A stretch of DNA of 64,000 bases, taken from assembly GCF_051465645.1 (NCBI RefSeq), contig NZ_CP195790.1:558001-622000 (forward strand), given 5' to 3'. Numbering within the stretch: position 1 is the first letter of the stretch; every line of letters begins with the position of its first letter. The notes below the pieces were generated by a model. It saw only the letters and a list, made by a program, of their open reading frames with translations. It made no database searches and was not told where the DNA came from. A program made the position numbers and the translations under genes. This document shows, in pieces, positions 49,707-58,713 of this stretch. The stretch comes from Planctomicrobium sp051465645. Lineage in GTDB: Bacteria; Planctomycetota; Planctomycetia; Planctomycetales; Planctomycetaceae.

Positions 49707-50612
49707 TCATGCAACAGATCGTAATTGCAATTCTTCTGCTTTTACAGAGACGATAGCAATTCCGAGTTTATCTGCAAGGCTGATAACAGCGGGTTCATCG
49801 AGCAGGATCGTCATCCCGGCTTCAAGGGCGAGCACGCGGGCACCAGCTTCCCGCATTGTCTGAATCGTCTGGACGCCGACAGTTGGAACGTCAAAACGCA
49901 TGTCCTGATTAGGCTTTGCGACTTTTACGATCGTCATTCCGCCGCGGCGACACAACGTGCCGGCGCGACGAATGCACTCGTCAGTTCCTTCGATAGCTTC
50001 GATAGCAATGACAGCGGTGTCATTCACAATGACCGTCTGTCCGACATCGAGTCGTCCCATTTCTTTGGCAAGTTCCCATCCAAATCGAATGTCTTTCCAT
50101 TGAGATTGGGTGGGGTGACGACGGGTGAGAAAACCATGTTTCACGAGAATCTCCGGACAGAAATCCAAGGCGGACCGAAAGTGAATGCCATCACGTTCAA
50201 ATTCGCGGATCACAGCGAGCAGGAGCGTGTCATCCTTCTTGTCGTGTGTCAGGTAGCGAAACCACGTGTTGAGGGCACGGAAGTCTGGAATCAGACGCCA
50301 AATTCCAAACGGATCGAACAGGACCCGCTTTTCAACTTTTCCAGCCATGACTGCGTTGAGGACATCGCGACGTTTGAAATAGCGAATTGCTTTTCCGAGT
50401 CGCCCAAGCGGAATTGTGCGATAATTGTCGCAGATGTCCGCCAGTTCATCAGAAGCAAGCCCATCCAGACCAAGGCATTGAACCGAGTATCCCATTTCTT
50501 GCGCCGCCTGGGCGAAGACAATCGGAAATCGGCCCCAGCCAGCCAGCAAGCCGACGCGGTCACCTGCACGCGGTGTGATGGGGATCAGACGTTCTCGATA
50601 AGATTCAGACAT
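49707..50612 (-). CDS. lpxI: UDP-2,3-diacylglucosamine pyrophosphatase LpxI
   Basis: 301 residues. LpxI (DUF1009) hydrolyses UDP-2,3-diacylglucosamine to lipid X and UMP in lipid A synthesis, replacing LpxH in many bacteria. Family blocks: VGLLAGWGRFPIVFAQAAQ at the N-terminus, LGRLGKAIRYFKRRDV, VMAGKVEKRVLF, FLTRRHPTQSQWKDIRFGWE, VNDTAVIAIEAIEGTDECIR, TIVKVAKPNQDMRFDVPTVG, and ALEAGMTILLDEPAVISLAD. It lies 137 nt downstream of lpxD on the same strand, so the two lipid A genes are probably one unit, supporting an LPS-containing outer membrane. Confidence 0.92.
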   Translation of the reverse strand: MSESYRERLIPITPRAGDRVGLLAGWGRFPIVFAQAAQEMGYSVQCLGLDGLASDELADICDNYRTIPLGRLGKAIRYFKRRDVLNAVMAGKVEKRVLFDPFGIWRLIPDFRALNTWFRYLTHDKKDDTLLLAVIREFERDGIHFRSALDFCPEILVKHGFLTRRHPTQSQWKDIRFGWELAKEMGRLDVGQTVIVNDTAVIAIEAIEGTDECIRRAGTLCRRGGMTIVKVAKPNQDMRFDVPTVGVQTIQTMREAGARVLALEAGMTILLDEPAVISLADKLGIAIVSVKAEELQLRSVA

Positions 50613-50748
50613 GGTCTTGATGACTTAAAAATAAGCCCGATTTGGTTGTTTGCATGTCTGATTGCGACATTGTTCTCGTCCTGAGAAGTCGTCGAATCAG
50701 CGCTGAAGACATACAAGCTCGAATCGTGATCGTTGTTGTGATGTTGCT

Positions 50749-51822
50749 CTATGCAACTGTGTTCTTTGACTCGGATACAAGTTCCTGCAGTTCTGCCTGG
50801 AGAGCGGAAACTTGTTGAGTCAGCTTCTTGATTTGGTCTCGCATTTCCGGCAAACGCCGAATGTTCAAGTGATTCTTGAGTGCGTCAATTTCAGGAATTG
50901 CAGGTGCATCGTAATAGGTGCCTGCCTTGGGAATGTCTGCCAGTACACCAGCACCGCCCCCGAGTTTGACCTGACTACCAATGGCGATATGGTCGGCAAT
51001 TCCAACTTGCCCACCCATCTGCACATAGTCGCCAGTGGTCACTGATCCCGCCAGACCAACCTGAGATGCCAACGCGTTGTGGCGTCCGATCTGGCAGTTG
51101 TGGGCGATCATGACATGATTGTCGATCTTGGTTCCCTGCCCAATCACAGTGGCCTCGATCATGCCGCGATCGATTGTTGCACAGGCTCCGATTTCAACAT
51201 CATCTTCAAGGATGACAGTCCCGGTATGAGGGATCTTGACAAAGGCTCCCTTCACAAACCGGTAGCCAAACCCGTCTCCGCCAATGACGGCGTTTGCATG
51301 AATGATCACACGGTTGCGAATCAGCACGTCCGCGTATGTCACTGCATTTGGGTAAATGATGCAGTCGTCGCCGATTCTTGTTCCGTCGCCAATCACGACT
51401 CCATGAGAAATCGTGCAGCGATCCCCGATCACGACATCGTTTCCAATAATCGCGCCTGCGGCGACGCGGCAATCTGATCCGAAGCGAGCGGAACTGGAGA
51501 CGATTGCCTGAGCAGAAATCCCAGCTTCCGGTTGTGGTCTCACTGGCCGGAACAGCAACATGGCATCGATAAATGCCTTCTGTGGAGCGGATACCAGGAT
51601 TAGTGGGAGATCAGCAGAAATGCTGGCAGCCAGATCCGGTGTGGTGATGATGGCGCCGGCGGCAGATTTCTTCAGCGAGGCAATCTGCTTTTGTGATTCA
51701 AGATAGGAGATCTGATCAGGACCGGCTGAGGAAAGCGATGCGACGTCGGCGATGCGGGTGGAATCATCTCCGCGCACTGTCCCCTCAATTCGATCTGCCA
51801 ATTCCCGAATCGAAAACGACAT
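50749..51822 (-). CDS. lpxD: UDP-3-O-acylglucosamine N-acyltransferase LpxD
   Basis: 357 residues. Adds the second acyl chain to UDP-3-O-acyl-glucosamine. N-terminal uridine-binding domain (IRELADRIEGTVRGDDSTRI, SYLESQKQIASLKKSAAGAI), then a long left-handed beta-helix of hexapeptide repeats from about residue 100 to 300. The catalytic His lies in VIIHANAVIGGDGFGYRF. The C-terminus is a coiled-coil-like helix (MRDQIKKLTQQVSALQAELQ). AAGGAC precedes the ATG at 51822. Followed by lpxI on the same strand. Confidence 0.95.
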   Translation of the reverse strand: MSFSIRELADRIEGTVRGDDSTRIADVASLSSAGPDQISYLESQKQIASLKKSAAGAIITTPDLAASISADLPLILVSAPQKAFIDAMLLFRPVRPQPEAGISAQAIVSSSARFGSDCRVAAGAIIGNDVVIGDRCTISHGVVIGDGTRIGDDCIIYPNAVTYADVLIRNRVIIHANAVIGGDGFGYRFVKGAFVKIPHTGTVILEDDVEIGACATIDRGMIEATVIGQGTKIDNHVMIAHNCQIGRHNALASQVGLAGSVTTGDYVQMGGQVGIADHIAIGSQVKLGGGAGVLADIPKAGTYYDAPAIPEIDALKNHLNIRRLPEMRDQIKKLTQQVSALQAELQELVSESKNTVA

Positions 51823-52051
51823 GCGTCGCGTCCTTGCGTCTCTGGAGTCCGTCCTGAAATCCTCTGTGACGTGGTCCTTCTACTGCAAGTTTGCTCCAAA
51901 CGCAACGTCGGTTCAATTTTCAGCAGAATTTCTGCCTGGATTCCGCAAATGGTGCCGAATCGAAATGACCGGAGTTTTCCAGCTCAACAAGTTCATCTTG
52001 GTTGCCCAGAGTGCCATTTGCCGGCATCCGACTGTGGATTCTGTGGCCCGG

Positions 52052-52771
52052 TTAACTCAAGAGGTCTACGAGCAGAGAGCCAGTGGCATTCAAGGCCGAA
52101 TGTGGAATTGTGTGCTGCCCTTCAAATGAGATGAAGTTCAGGTTGGCACCGGCCTGTGTCAGCAGATCCTTGAGTGCGGTTCCGACTTCATATGGAAGAA
52201 TCTCATCGGATCGGCCGTGGCTTTGAATGACCGGCACTCCGTTCAGAATGCTTGCTTTCTGGGACCATTCAGGTTCGCAGATCAGTGCCCCGGACCAGAT
52301 CACAAGGCCACCGGGAGGAGTTGGTCCCTGCATCGCAATGTCGGTTGCGATCATTGAGCCTTGTGAGAAGCCCCCCAGCACGAGTTGGTTACGAGTCAGT
52401 CCCAGCTTTTCAAGACGCCCGTCGATCGCTTCCGAAAGGGCGGCTCTGGATGATGGAAGCATTTCAGGTGTCGACGTCCGCATCTGCTTGAAATCGCGTG
52501 CCCCGGACATCAAGGCCTCGAGGTCAAGTGGCCACCATGCTCGTCCTTGAGGCATCCCGACGTTGGCAAGAGACAGGGGCGCTGCAGGGAAAACGAATTC
52601 AACCTGATCGAGCAGACTGGGGAACTGCTGCAGGAGTTGGGCTCCCACAGGCACCAGATCATCTCCTGGAGCCCCGAATCCGTGACAGAGGACAACCAGC
52701 AATCTCGGCGAGTTTGCAGTGATAATGTGTGTGTCGAGCCGTCCGAGGACCTGCCTCTCAAGGTTAGCCAT
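52052..52771 (-). CDS. Alpha/beta-hydrolase, phospholipase/carboxylesterase (YpfH-like)
   Basis: 239 residues from ATG 52771; the longer frame to 52876 is unconserved. Catalytic triad is readable: Ser in LVLGGFSQGSMIA, Asp in VIQSHGRSDEILP, and His in FEGQHTIPHSAL. The N-terminal LLVVLCHGFGAPGDDLVPVG carries the oxyanion-hole HGFG. This group hydrolyses short acyl esters or lysophospholipids in the cytoplasm. It is upstream of lpxD on the same strand, with a gap of about 230 nt; link to lipid metabolism is only contextual. Confidence 0.85.
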   Translation of the reverse strand: MANLERQVLGRLDTHIITANSPRLLVVLCHGFGAPGDDLVPVGAQLLQQFPSLLDQVEFVFPAAPLSLANVGMPQGRAWWPLDLEALMSGARDFKQMRTSTPEMLPSSRAALSEAIDGRLEKLGLTRNQLVLGGFSQGSMIATDIAMQGPTPPGGLVIWSGALICEPEWSQKASILNGVPVIQSHGRSDEILPYEVGTALKDLLTQAGANLNFISFEGQHTIPHSALNATGSLLVDLLS

Positions 52772-53218
52772 GTCGCGTGTGCTTCTCCACCCGGATGCAA
52801 TTGTGGACTTGAAGATCAGTCTGGAGGTCTCTGCTTCCTGTTGAAGCGACGATGTTCCGTGAGGGGGAACACGCAATACCGGGAGGATTAACTCCCGTTG
52901 ATGCTGGGGGCTACCTTAATTCTTTAAACAGATCAGGGCAAGTTTCTCGTTCTGTTCTTCTGAATTCTGTGTACTTATTTTGCAGAAGTTCACACGAAGT
53001 GTTGCATTTACGCAATATTCTCGAACGAGGTTTTGTGCTGGAAACATCTCGCCCGAATTGATGTTGAACTTTGTATTCACACTCATCTTTTGAGAGCGAC
53101 CAACATGACATTCAAATTACAGCAGGACGTGCGTGCGTCCATCCTGGATTTGACGGGAATGCCGGTACTATTGGATCGTCAGTCACGATGAGGAGATGAG
53201 CAACTTGATTGATACCGC
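52772..53218. other. Intergenic, nothing recognised
   Basis: Between the esterase start and the end of the proline-rich protein gene. Short frames exist without support; the 3' part (about 52910-53060) is AT-rich. Confidence 0.35.
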
Positions 53219-53959
53219 CTATTGCGGTGCCATGAGTCCCGGGTTGTTGCGACTTTGAGTCCCATTCCAATTGCCTTGCACTGGCTGGACGAGCTGTGGC
53301 CGTGCATTCATCGGAACCCGACTGAGTCCAGATGTTGACTGGATTGTCACTGGTGGAAGTGGCAGTGATGAGACGTCACGTTGCATCGGCTCTGGTGGCA
53401 CCTGTCCCTGCTGAACGGGGTAAGCTGGGAGTGGCCCCGGTGGAGAGCTAGGTACGATCATTTCCTGAGACTGAAACGCAGGATTTTGTTGACCTGGCAT
53501 TCTCATTTCAGGCTGAAGAGATGCGCCTGGCCGAATCGGTTTAGGATAGTGATCCCATTCCTTTGGCGGCGGAGTGTATGGAGCGACCGGGCTATGGTCA
53601 CCTCGCGACAGGTCAGTCATGTTTTGATAGCGATGCCAGAACTGCTGAGAATATGGCATCGTGGCGGGCATTCCCCATCCAGCAGCGGTTTGAGCCTGGC
53701 TGTAGACGTGGTGGTAGTTATAAGGGCGAAACGCTCCATACCCTTCGTAATAAGGCATGTTGCGAATGTGCCCATGCTTCCAGCGCTCCTGATCGTCATA
53801 GCGGAAGAGTTGTTCGTTGTTACCAACAGAACCTCCCCCTTCAAATGCGGCAGCGTACCCGACATCCTGTGTGGATTGCGGGATGAAACTGGCATCCTGA
53901 GCTGAGACCGGTGCGACGATCGCTCCGAGGGACAACACGATCCAACTTCCTGTTTTCAT
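53219..53959 (-). CDS. Secreted Pro/Gln/Tyr-rich protein, unknown
   Basis: 246 residues. Signal peptide MKTGSWIVLSLGAIVAPVSA followed by QDASF. The mature protein is rich in Tyr, His and aromatic residues in its first half (WKHGHIRNMPYYEGYGAFRP, YNYHHVYSQAQTAAGWGMPA) and in Pro, Gln and Ser in its second half. No domain recognised. AAGGAATCGAC sits just before ATG 53959. Similar tail-rich small proteins occur near exopolysaccharide genes in this phylum and may be cell-surface or matrix components; this is inference. Confidence 0.62.
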   Translation of the reverse strand: MKTGSWIVLSLGAIVAPVSAQDASFIPQSTQDVGYAAAFEGGGSVGNNEQLFRYDDQERWKHGHIRNMPYYEGYGAFRPYNYHHVYSQAQTAAGWGMPATMPYSQQFWHRYQNMTDLSRGDHSPVAPYTPPPKEWDHYPKPIRPGASLQPEMRMPGQQNPAFQSQEMIVPSSPPGPLPAYPVQQGQVPPEPMQRDVSSLPLPPVTIQSTSGLSRVPMNARPQLVQPVQGNWNGTQSRNNPGLMAPQ

Positions 53960-54473
53960 GTCGATTCCTTCATCGCCGCCGACCAGTCGAGTCCATGAAC
54001 AAAATTTGAGCTCATGGGGGGAAGTCTCACTTTTCGCCTGCCAGCATTTTCTCTATTGGAGACATGCTCTGGAGAACAGGACATGAACAACAATCACACA
54101 TTGCGAGAGCAGTTGTATGACTGTTTGGATTGCAACGATTATGCCAGCTTTGTGAAGCAGACCAATCGCCTTGCGTGAGTCTTCCACTCTTTATCATCGG
54201 CATGTCTGAAATTGGAATTGGCCTTATTGCCTTGATCGGCAGCTGCTGATCAGAACCGACTTGCATAATCGTCATCTCCGTGCAGGTTCACAGCTGAACA
54301 CGAAAATCTTTCAGTCTACGAGGAGTTCACCTCCACACCGGTCTGCTGTTAGGAATAGGTTCGGCAGAGAGTGCCTGTTGATGCGCTCTGAATTTTGAGG
54401 GCGTTGACTGCCGAACGTTCAACCTGACTTTCGGTCAGAGGCGTTTCATATCGTTTGCGAGAAGGTGAACCTG
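53960..54473. other. Divergent intergenic region with an inverted repeat
   Basis: 514 nt between two divergent genes for secreted proline-rich proteins. It contains the inverted repeat at 54359-54416; otherwise nothing recognised. Confidence 0.4.
54359..54416. repeat. 8-bp inverted repeat in the leader of the 54474 gene
   Basis: GTTCGGCA (54359-54366) and TGCCGAAC (54409-54416) are perfectly complementary and 42 nt apart, about 60 nt before the start codon. It could form a long-range hairpin in the mRNA leader or be two half-sites. Confidence 0.35.
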
Positions 54474-55073
54474 ATGCTGAATCGATCTGCCTTGTGTGGC
54501 CTTGTGCTGGCATCTGGATCACTGGCTGCTTACGCAGACGAACCAATTGTCCCGCCAGCTCCAGAGAAGTCCGTTCTTCCTGTCTCTCCGTATACAGGGA
54601 AACCGGATTTCACTCCAAATGGTGAGCTTGTGCCAACACCCGCTGCTGCGACAGAGCAAGCACCGGTTCCACAGAATCCTCTGAGGGCGAATCCCTCGGG
54701 TTCGCAGTTTCACCCTCTTCCTGCCTTGATGAACGGCGGTGGCGTTCCTCCGGCCCCTGCCCCGACTCCAGCAAGCGAGCCTGCGGGTGCCGTCATGGCG
54801 CCGAGGATTCCTGGCGGATATGTTCCTGTTCCCGGGAATGGGCGAGTCATTTATCCGGTTGATGCACCGACAAATTATCTCTACCAGCCAGCACCGGGAA
54901 CGATTGCGCATTCTCCTGCACAGTACAATGCGTTCTCGACATCTGGTTATCCTGCACTGCCGACTTCGTTCTCTACGTCAGTTGGAATGCATGATCGGTA
55001 TCCCTATTACAGCTACCGCCGACCTTGGTACACTCCGGGCCCGATCAGCCACAACGTGAACATTATCTGGTAG
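54474..55073 (+). CDS. Secreted proline-rich protein, unknown
   Basis: 199 residues from ATG 54474, seven bases after GAGAAGG; a GTG at 54465 lies inside that site. The signal peptide (LCGLVLASGSLAAYA) is followed by a long Pro/Ala/Thr-rich region (EPIVPPAPEKSVLPVSPYTG, PPAPAPTPASEPAGAVM) and a Tyr/Pro-rich C-terminus (YPYYSYRRPWYTPGPISHNV). No domain recognised. It is divergent from a similar secreted protein gene and 76 nt upstream of a WYL regulator gene on the same strand. Surface or matrix role is a guess. Confidence 0.62.
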   Translation: MLNRSALCGLVLASGSLAAYADEPIVPPAPEKSVLPVSPYTGKPDFTPNGELVPTPAAATEQAPVPQNPLRANPSGSQFHPLPALMNGGGVPPAPAPTPASEPAGAVMAPRIPGGYVPVPGNGRVIYPVDAPTNYLYQPAPGTIAHSPAQYNAFSTSGYPALPTSFSTSVGMHDRYPYYSYRRPWYTPGPISHNVNIIW

Positions 55074-55149
55074 TTGACTGCGTTGGGTGAGATCGTTCTC
55101 ATTTCAGCCTTGGCTGAGATCGGTTCGTATTACTGGGCCTCCCTGACGC

Positions 55150-56190
55150 ATGGCTTCGATTCGGAAAATTCGACGACTGCTCGCTCTTTTGGAGCGATTG
55201 CAATCCGGAAGAACGTTCACAACGGGGGAACTCTCTGGCGTTTGTCAGGTGAGTCGCAGAACAATCTTCCGGGATCTGAAGGAACTTCAGGACGCTGGTG
55301 TCGAGGTTCTCTACGATTCGGCAACCCAGGGCTATTGGTTGCCGATGCATGCGTCGTTACCACCCACTCAGCTGTCGATTGCCGAAACATTCTCTCTGCT
55401 GATTCTTGCCCATGAATCAGGACAGTCGAAACGTTCTGTTCCGTTTCAGGAATCAGCACGCGATGCTGCGCTGAAGCTTCAAAGTACCTTGCCCTCGCAT
55501 CTCTCCGGGTACGCCAACGAGCTGACGCTGTCGATGTCCATCGAGACAGAGCCGCTGGCGTCGAACCTGCAAGGGAGTCGATTGCACTACGATCGTCTGG
55601 TGGAAGCGTTGACTGGCCATCGGAAGATTCGTGCTCGCTATCACAGCTTCGCTGAGCAGGCAGAAATCAATACTCTGATCAGCCCCTATCGAATGTTGTT
55701 TCGCAGGCATGCATGGTATGTCGTTGGTCGGTCATCCTTGCACCGGTCGGTCAGAACGTTTCATGTCGGTCGTTTCCTCGATACTCAACTGACTGATGAC
55801 CAATTCTCGGTTCCCCCACGATTTTCGTTGAAGCGCTATTTCGGGAATGCCTGGAGTCTGATTCGGGAGCCGAACGCCAGAGTCGATGTCCGGGTACGGT
55901 TTCAGCCATTGGTTGCGCAGAACGTCGCCGAGGTCTGCTGGCACCCGACTCAGAAGGTCATCTGGAATCAGGATGGTACTCTCGATTTCACGGTGACGGT
56001 TGATGGAATCAACGAGATTTCATGGTGGATCCTGGCCTATGGAAATCAGGCACGAGTGCTGGAGCCTGAATCGCTATGCCAACTCATCGTGGCACGGGCA
56101 AGAGAAATGGTTGAGCAATATTCGGTGCCAGTTTCCGAGGCACCGCTTCCCCGCAACGGTCAGTTTGTCGCGGCTTCTAAAAAGCGGTAG
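55150..56190 (+). CDS. WYL-domain transcriptional regulator (HTH-11 type)
   Basis: 346 residues. N-terminal helix-turn-helix (FTTGELSGVCQVSRRTIFRD), middle helical linker, then the WYL domain from about residue 150 with the hallmark HAWYVVGRSSLHRSVRTFHV. The C-terminal WCX extension contains WWILAYGNQARVLEPESL. WYL proteins bind nucleic acid or nucleotides and often control DNA-damage or defence genes. It begins 76 nt after the secreted protein gene, so both may be co-transcribed. No defence genes are adjacent, so local control of the surface/exopolysaccharide genes is possible but unproven. Confidence 0.88.
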   Translation: MASIRKIRRLLALLERLQSGRTFTTGELSGVCQVSRRTIFRDLKELQDAGVEVLYDSATQGYWLPMHASLPPTQLSIAETFSLLILAHESGQSKRSVPFQESARDAALKLQSTLPSHLSGYANELTLSMSIETEPLASNLQGSRLHYDRLVEALTGHRKIRARYHSFAEQAEINTLISPYRMLFRRHAWYVVGRSSLHRSVRTFHVGRFLDTQLTDDQFSVPPRFSLKRYFGNAWSLIREPNARVDVRVRFQPLVAQNVAEVCWHPTQKVIWNQDGTLDFTVTVDGINEISWWILAYGNQARVLEPESLCQLIVARAREMVEQYSVPVSEAPLPRNGQFVAASKKR

Positions 56191-56381
56191 TGGTATCGTC
56201 ACTTCTGAATGGTGGTTACACGGCTTTTGACCGCGTGGAGTCCTTCCTTCGAGCGACCTGTGGGACCGGATTTCTGCCGAGGCTGAGTTGTATGGACCGC
56301 GAGGAGTCATCATCCCTGCGGTGAAGCTGTAATACTTCTGCACTTTGCTTCGATCATGTCGCTCGAGCTGTTCTGCTAACG

Positions 56382-56419
56382 AAAAAGCCGCTGCAAACAA
56401 CTTGTGTTTACAGCGGCTT
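56382..56419 (-). terminator. Terminator of the Wza-type gene
   Basis: Stem of 14-nt arms (56385-56398 with 56406-56419, one mismatch) and a 7-nt loop; on the minus strand five T follow. It lies 28 nt after the export gene stop. Confidence 0.85.
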
Positions 56420-56446
56420 CGGGATCTTCTTGCTGAGTCGCTTCTA

Positions 56447-57763
56447 TTAGTCGGCGATAATCGGCATCGATATGCCGAATCCAACATAGTTCAACACAAC
56501 GTTGACTGCTCCTTCCATTGGCTTGTGATAGAGCATCACAAGGTCGTCTGGAAGGATATTGATTCGTTCTTTCTTGTCATCAATTGCGCGGTCGAGGTCA
56601 ACCCGGATGGAGATCTGGGTTCCATCTGGCAGCTTACGGACAACGATTGCACGACTTGGTGTGATGATATAACCCGGACTTCCGTTTTGGACACCTTGTC
56701 CTCCGGTTCCCAATGGGCCACCAACCGACCTGGTTGCAAGGGCAATGGCTTCGATGATGTCGACATCTTCATCAGCAGGCAGAGGAATCTTGGCTCCACC
56801 AAGCAGACCACCAGTGTAGAAGTGTTCAAGACGTCGTGGGATGTAAACAGTGTCCCCCGCCTTCAGAACAATGTCCTTCTGCGTGAATGTCAGCGGTTCA
56901 CCTGGATGCACGAATAGTGGAATTCGGATGACGTTCGGGCTGCCGCCTTCACCAAATTCATTCAGGAGTTGTTCCAGATGTTGTTCTGAGAAGCCGGGAA
57001 GACCTTTCAGAGCGGCATTACGAAGAACCCAAATTTCGCGGACACCATCGGTACCTGGGAGTCCGCCTGTTGCTGCGAGAGCATGAAGGACGTCGTTCTC
57101 GCCGTTTGGAAGGTCGATGACATCGCCGGATCCGCGGTGAATCTGGTTAACGATTGCGGGGTTGGTGAAGGTCGCCTGCCCGGAAGGAGAATCCTGACGC
57201 AGGACCACGACTCTGTGGACATTCTTGGTAATCAGGTTCACTGTGATACGTTCGCGGCCAGCTGCAATCACCGATGAATCGAGATACAGACGGCGAATTT
57301 TTTCAGAGACTTCCTGAATATTAAGACCGGAAACCGGCACGTTTCCCACCAGCGGCAAATCAAGAGTTCCGTCGTCGCCAACGGTCATTGGCAAGCCGGT
57401 CGTTGGCTTTTCGATACTTCCGCCCGGTGGATAGTACCGTTGATTCAATGTCTGGTATTGAGACAGAACCGGCGTCTCGTCAATTCCTGCCGGCAGAATC
57501 CCGTACACGTAGATGGCGAGTGTATCGCCAGGTCCGACTCGGTATGTGTCCGGACGGTCTTGTCCGAGAGATGAGAACAGAATGGGGATTTTCCCACGTT
57601 TCTGCTCTCCCAGTAAGCTTCGATCCAGTCGGCTCGCAGGAATTGCTTTCGCTGCGTTCTTGATCGAATGGTATGTGCAACCGTTCGCAGACAACGTTCC
57701 CCAGACCATCACAGCCGTCAGGCCCAATAGTTGGAAGCGATTTCTAAGGAGTCGGTCCGTCAT
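56447..57763 (-). CDS. Polysaccharide export lipoprotein (Wza/BexD type)
   Basis: 438 residues from ATG 57763, nine bases after GAAAGGA. Lipoprotein signal with lipobox LSANGC (lipidated Cys29). A PES/Poly_export domain follows (YRVGPGDTLAIYVYGILPAG), with the block LDLPLVGNVPVSGLNIQEVS. Two SLBB-like domains come next, for example HPGEPLTFTQKDIVLKAGDT and VYIPRRLEHFY. The C-terminal AVNVVLNYVGFGI could be the outer-membrane helix. Wza-type proteins form the outer-membrane channel for capsule or exopolysaccharide. No Wzc or Wzy is adjacent. A companion lipoprotein gene lies 186 nt upstream on the same strand. Confidence 0.9.
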   Translation of the reverse strand: MTDRLLRNRFQLLGLTAVMVWGTLSANGCTYHSIKNAAKAIPASRLDRSLLGEQKRGKIPILFSSLGQDRPDTYRVGPGDTLAIYVYGILPAGIDETPVLSQYQTLNQRYYPPGGSIEKPTTGLPMTVGDDGTLDLPLVGNVPVSGLNIQEVSEKIRRLYLDSSVIAAGRERITVNLITKNVHRVVVLRQDSPSGQATFTNPAIVNQIHRGSGDVIDLPNGENDVLHALAATGGLPGTDGVREIWVLRNAALKGLPGFSEQHLEQLLNEFGEGGSPNVIRIPLFVHPGEPLTFTQKDIVLKAGDTVYIPRRLEHFYTGGLLGGAKIPLPADEDVDIIEAIALATRSVGGPLGTGGQGVQNGSPGYIITPSRAIVVRKLPDGTQISIRVDLDRAIDDKKERINILPDDLVMLYHKPMEGAVNVVLNYVGFGISMPIIAD

Positions 57764-57949
57764 GGTAGCGTCCTTTCCCTGGACTCTGCCCGGGAGACGA
57801 TGAAGTGTTAAATCATCCGGGTTCTGTTGAGACTTGCTGGCTGAGTTGCAATCAAGTTCTCTGCGTTGCAGGTGCTCACCTTTTGTCACGTTTGCCCGAT
57901 TCATCCTGAATCAGATCAATTGCGAATCACCTGAGGCGATCATTCGTGA

Positions 57950-58537
57950 CTATTGCTCGAACAGTTCCGGCCGTGCTGGCACAGGTGGAAGATTTGGAGA
58001 AGTGCTTGTCCCCTTTGTCTCCCAGCCAGCATCAGATTTCGTCTCGTTATGTGGAGCCAGCCCAGAAGCCTCGCTCGGAGGAACCTGTGCAGGAATCGCC
58101 TGCTGCTGGACTTGCGAAGAAGACATCGGAACATGGCCGACATCATGGAAATTAGGAGGAGCATTCCATGTTTTAATGTAATGCGTGTCCGGTTCCAGGG
58201 ACGCCATCATGGCTCCATCCTGGAATCCGACGTACCAGTCATGTCGAGGCTGGTCACCATATTTATTGCGATGCGATGGGCTCCAGTAGCATCGAGGAGC
58301 TACGATCGGAGGTTCACCGTCTCCACCAGTAAGGACGTCGAAGTATCCGGCCCGCCAGCCCTTGGCGTAATCGCCGCCGACTGATTCTTCAGACGTACAC
58401 TTAAAGTCCCAGTACGCACACATCGTTCGCGTTTTCTGCGAACACTCATAGTGCATGTCCTGGAGAGACGCACATCCAACCAATGGGCTGAACGCCAATA
58501 TTGCAAGCCACTTGTGCATTGTATTCTTGACCACCAT
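57950..58537 (-). CDS. Planctomycete-type lipoprotein next to Wza
   Basis: 195 residues. Lipobox LVGC gives lipidated Cys22. The core YAKGWRAGYFDVLTGGDGEP, followed by PIVAPRCYWSPSHRN and RHDWYVGFQDGAMMASLEPD, resembles a protein I have seen repeatedly beside Wza genes in Planctomycetota; no function is assigned. The C-terminal 60 residues are Pro/Ser/Gln-rich. GAGGAG lies nine bases before ATG 58537. Located upstream of the Wza-type gene on the same strand, it probably belongs to the same export machinery. The long leader carries inverted repeats (58663-58713). Confidence 0.7.
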   Translation of the reverse strand: MVVKNTMHKWLAILAFSPLVGCASLQDMHYECSQKTRTMCAYWDFKCTSEESVGGDYAKGWRAGYFDVLTGGDGEPPIVAPRCYWSPSHRNKYGDQPRHDWYVGFQDGAMMASLEPDTHYIKTWNAPPNFHDVGHVPMSSSQVQQQAIPAQVPPSEASGLAPHNETKSDAGWETKGTSTSPNLPPVPARPELFEQ

Positions 58538-58662
58538 GTCGAAGAACTCCTCAGGGAATGAGGTGGCATTCCTGTTCTTTGTGATCGGATCACCTTCAAT
58601 GCATTCTTTAGGAACCTTACGAATTGAGATAAATTTCGCATAAGATTATGGAAACAGGGAAA

Positions 58663-58713
58663 AACCCCTAACTGTAGGGGTTGCAAGTTTTTCCCTATAG
58701 ATAGGGGAAAACT
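58663..58713 (-). promoter_or_regulatory. Two adjacent inverted repeats with alternative pairing upstream of the Wza unit
   Basis: Repeat A: AGTTTTTCCCTAT (58686-58698) with ATAGGGGAAAACT (58701-58713), 13 bp with one mismatch and a 2-nt loop. Repeat B: AACCCCTA (58663-58670) with TAGGGGTT (58675-58682), perfect, 4-nt loop, with a run of T just beyond it on the minus strand (complement of 58660-58664). The arm AGGGAAAAA in repeat A can also pair with TTTTTCCCT just after repeat B on the minus strand, so the two structures exclude each other, as in attenuators. Alternatively these are operator sites over a promoter; a CATAAT -10-like sequence lies near 58645-58650. They start about 125 nt before the lipoprotein ATG. 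Confidence 0.5.

Noticed and set aside
49725..50684. A 319-codon plus-strand frame
   Set aside because: It is exactly antisense to lpxI, which has clear family motifs; the translation shows no recognisable protein features.
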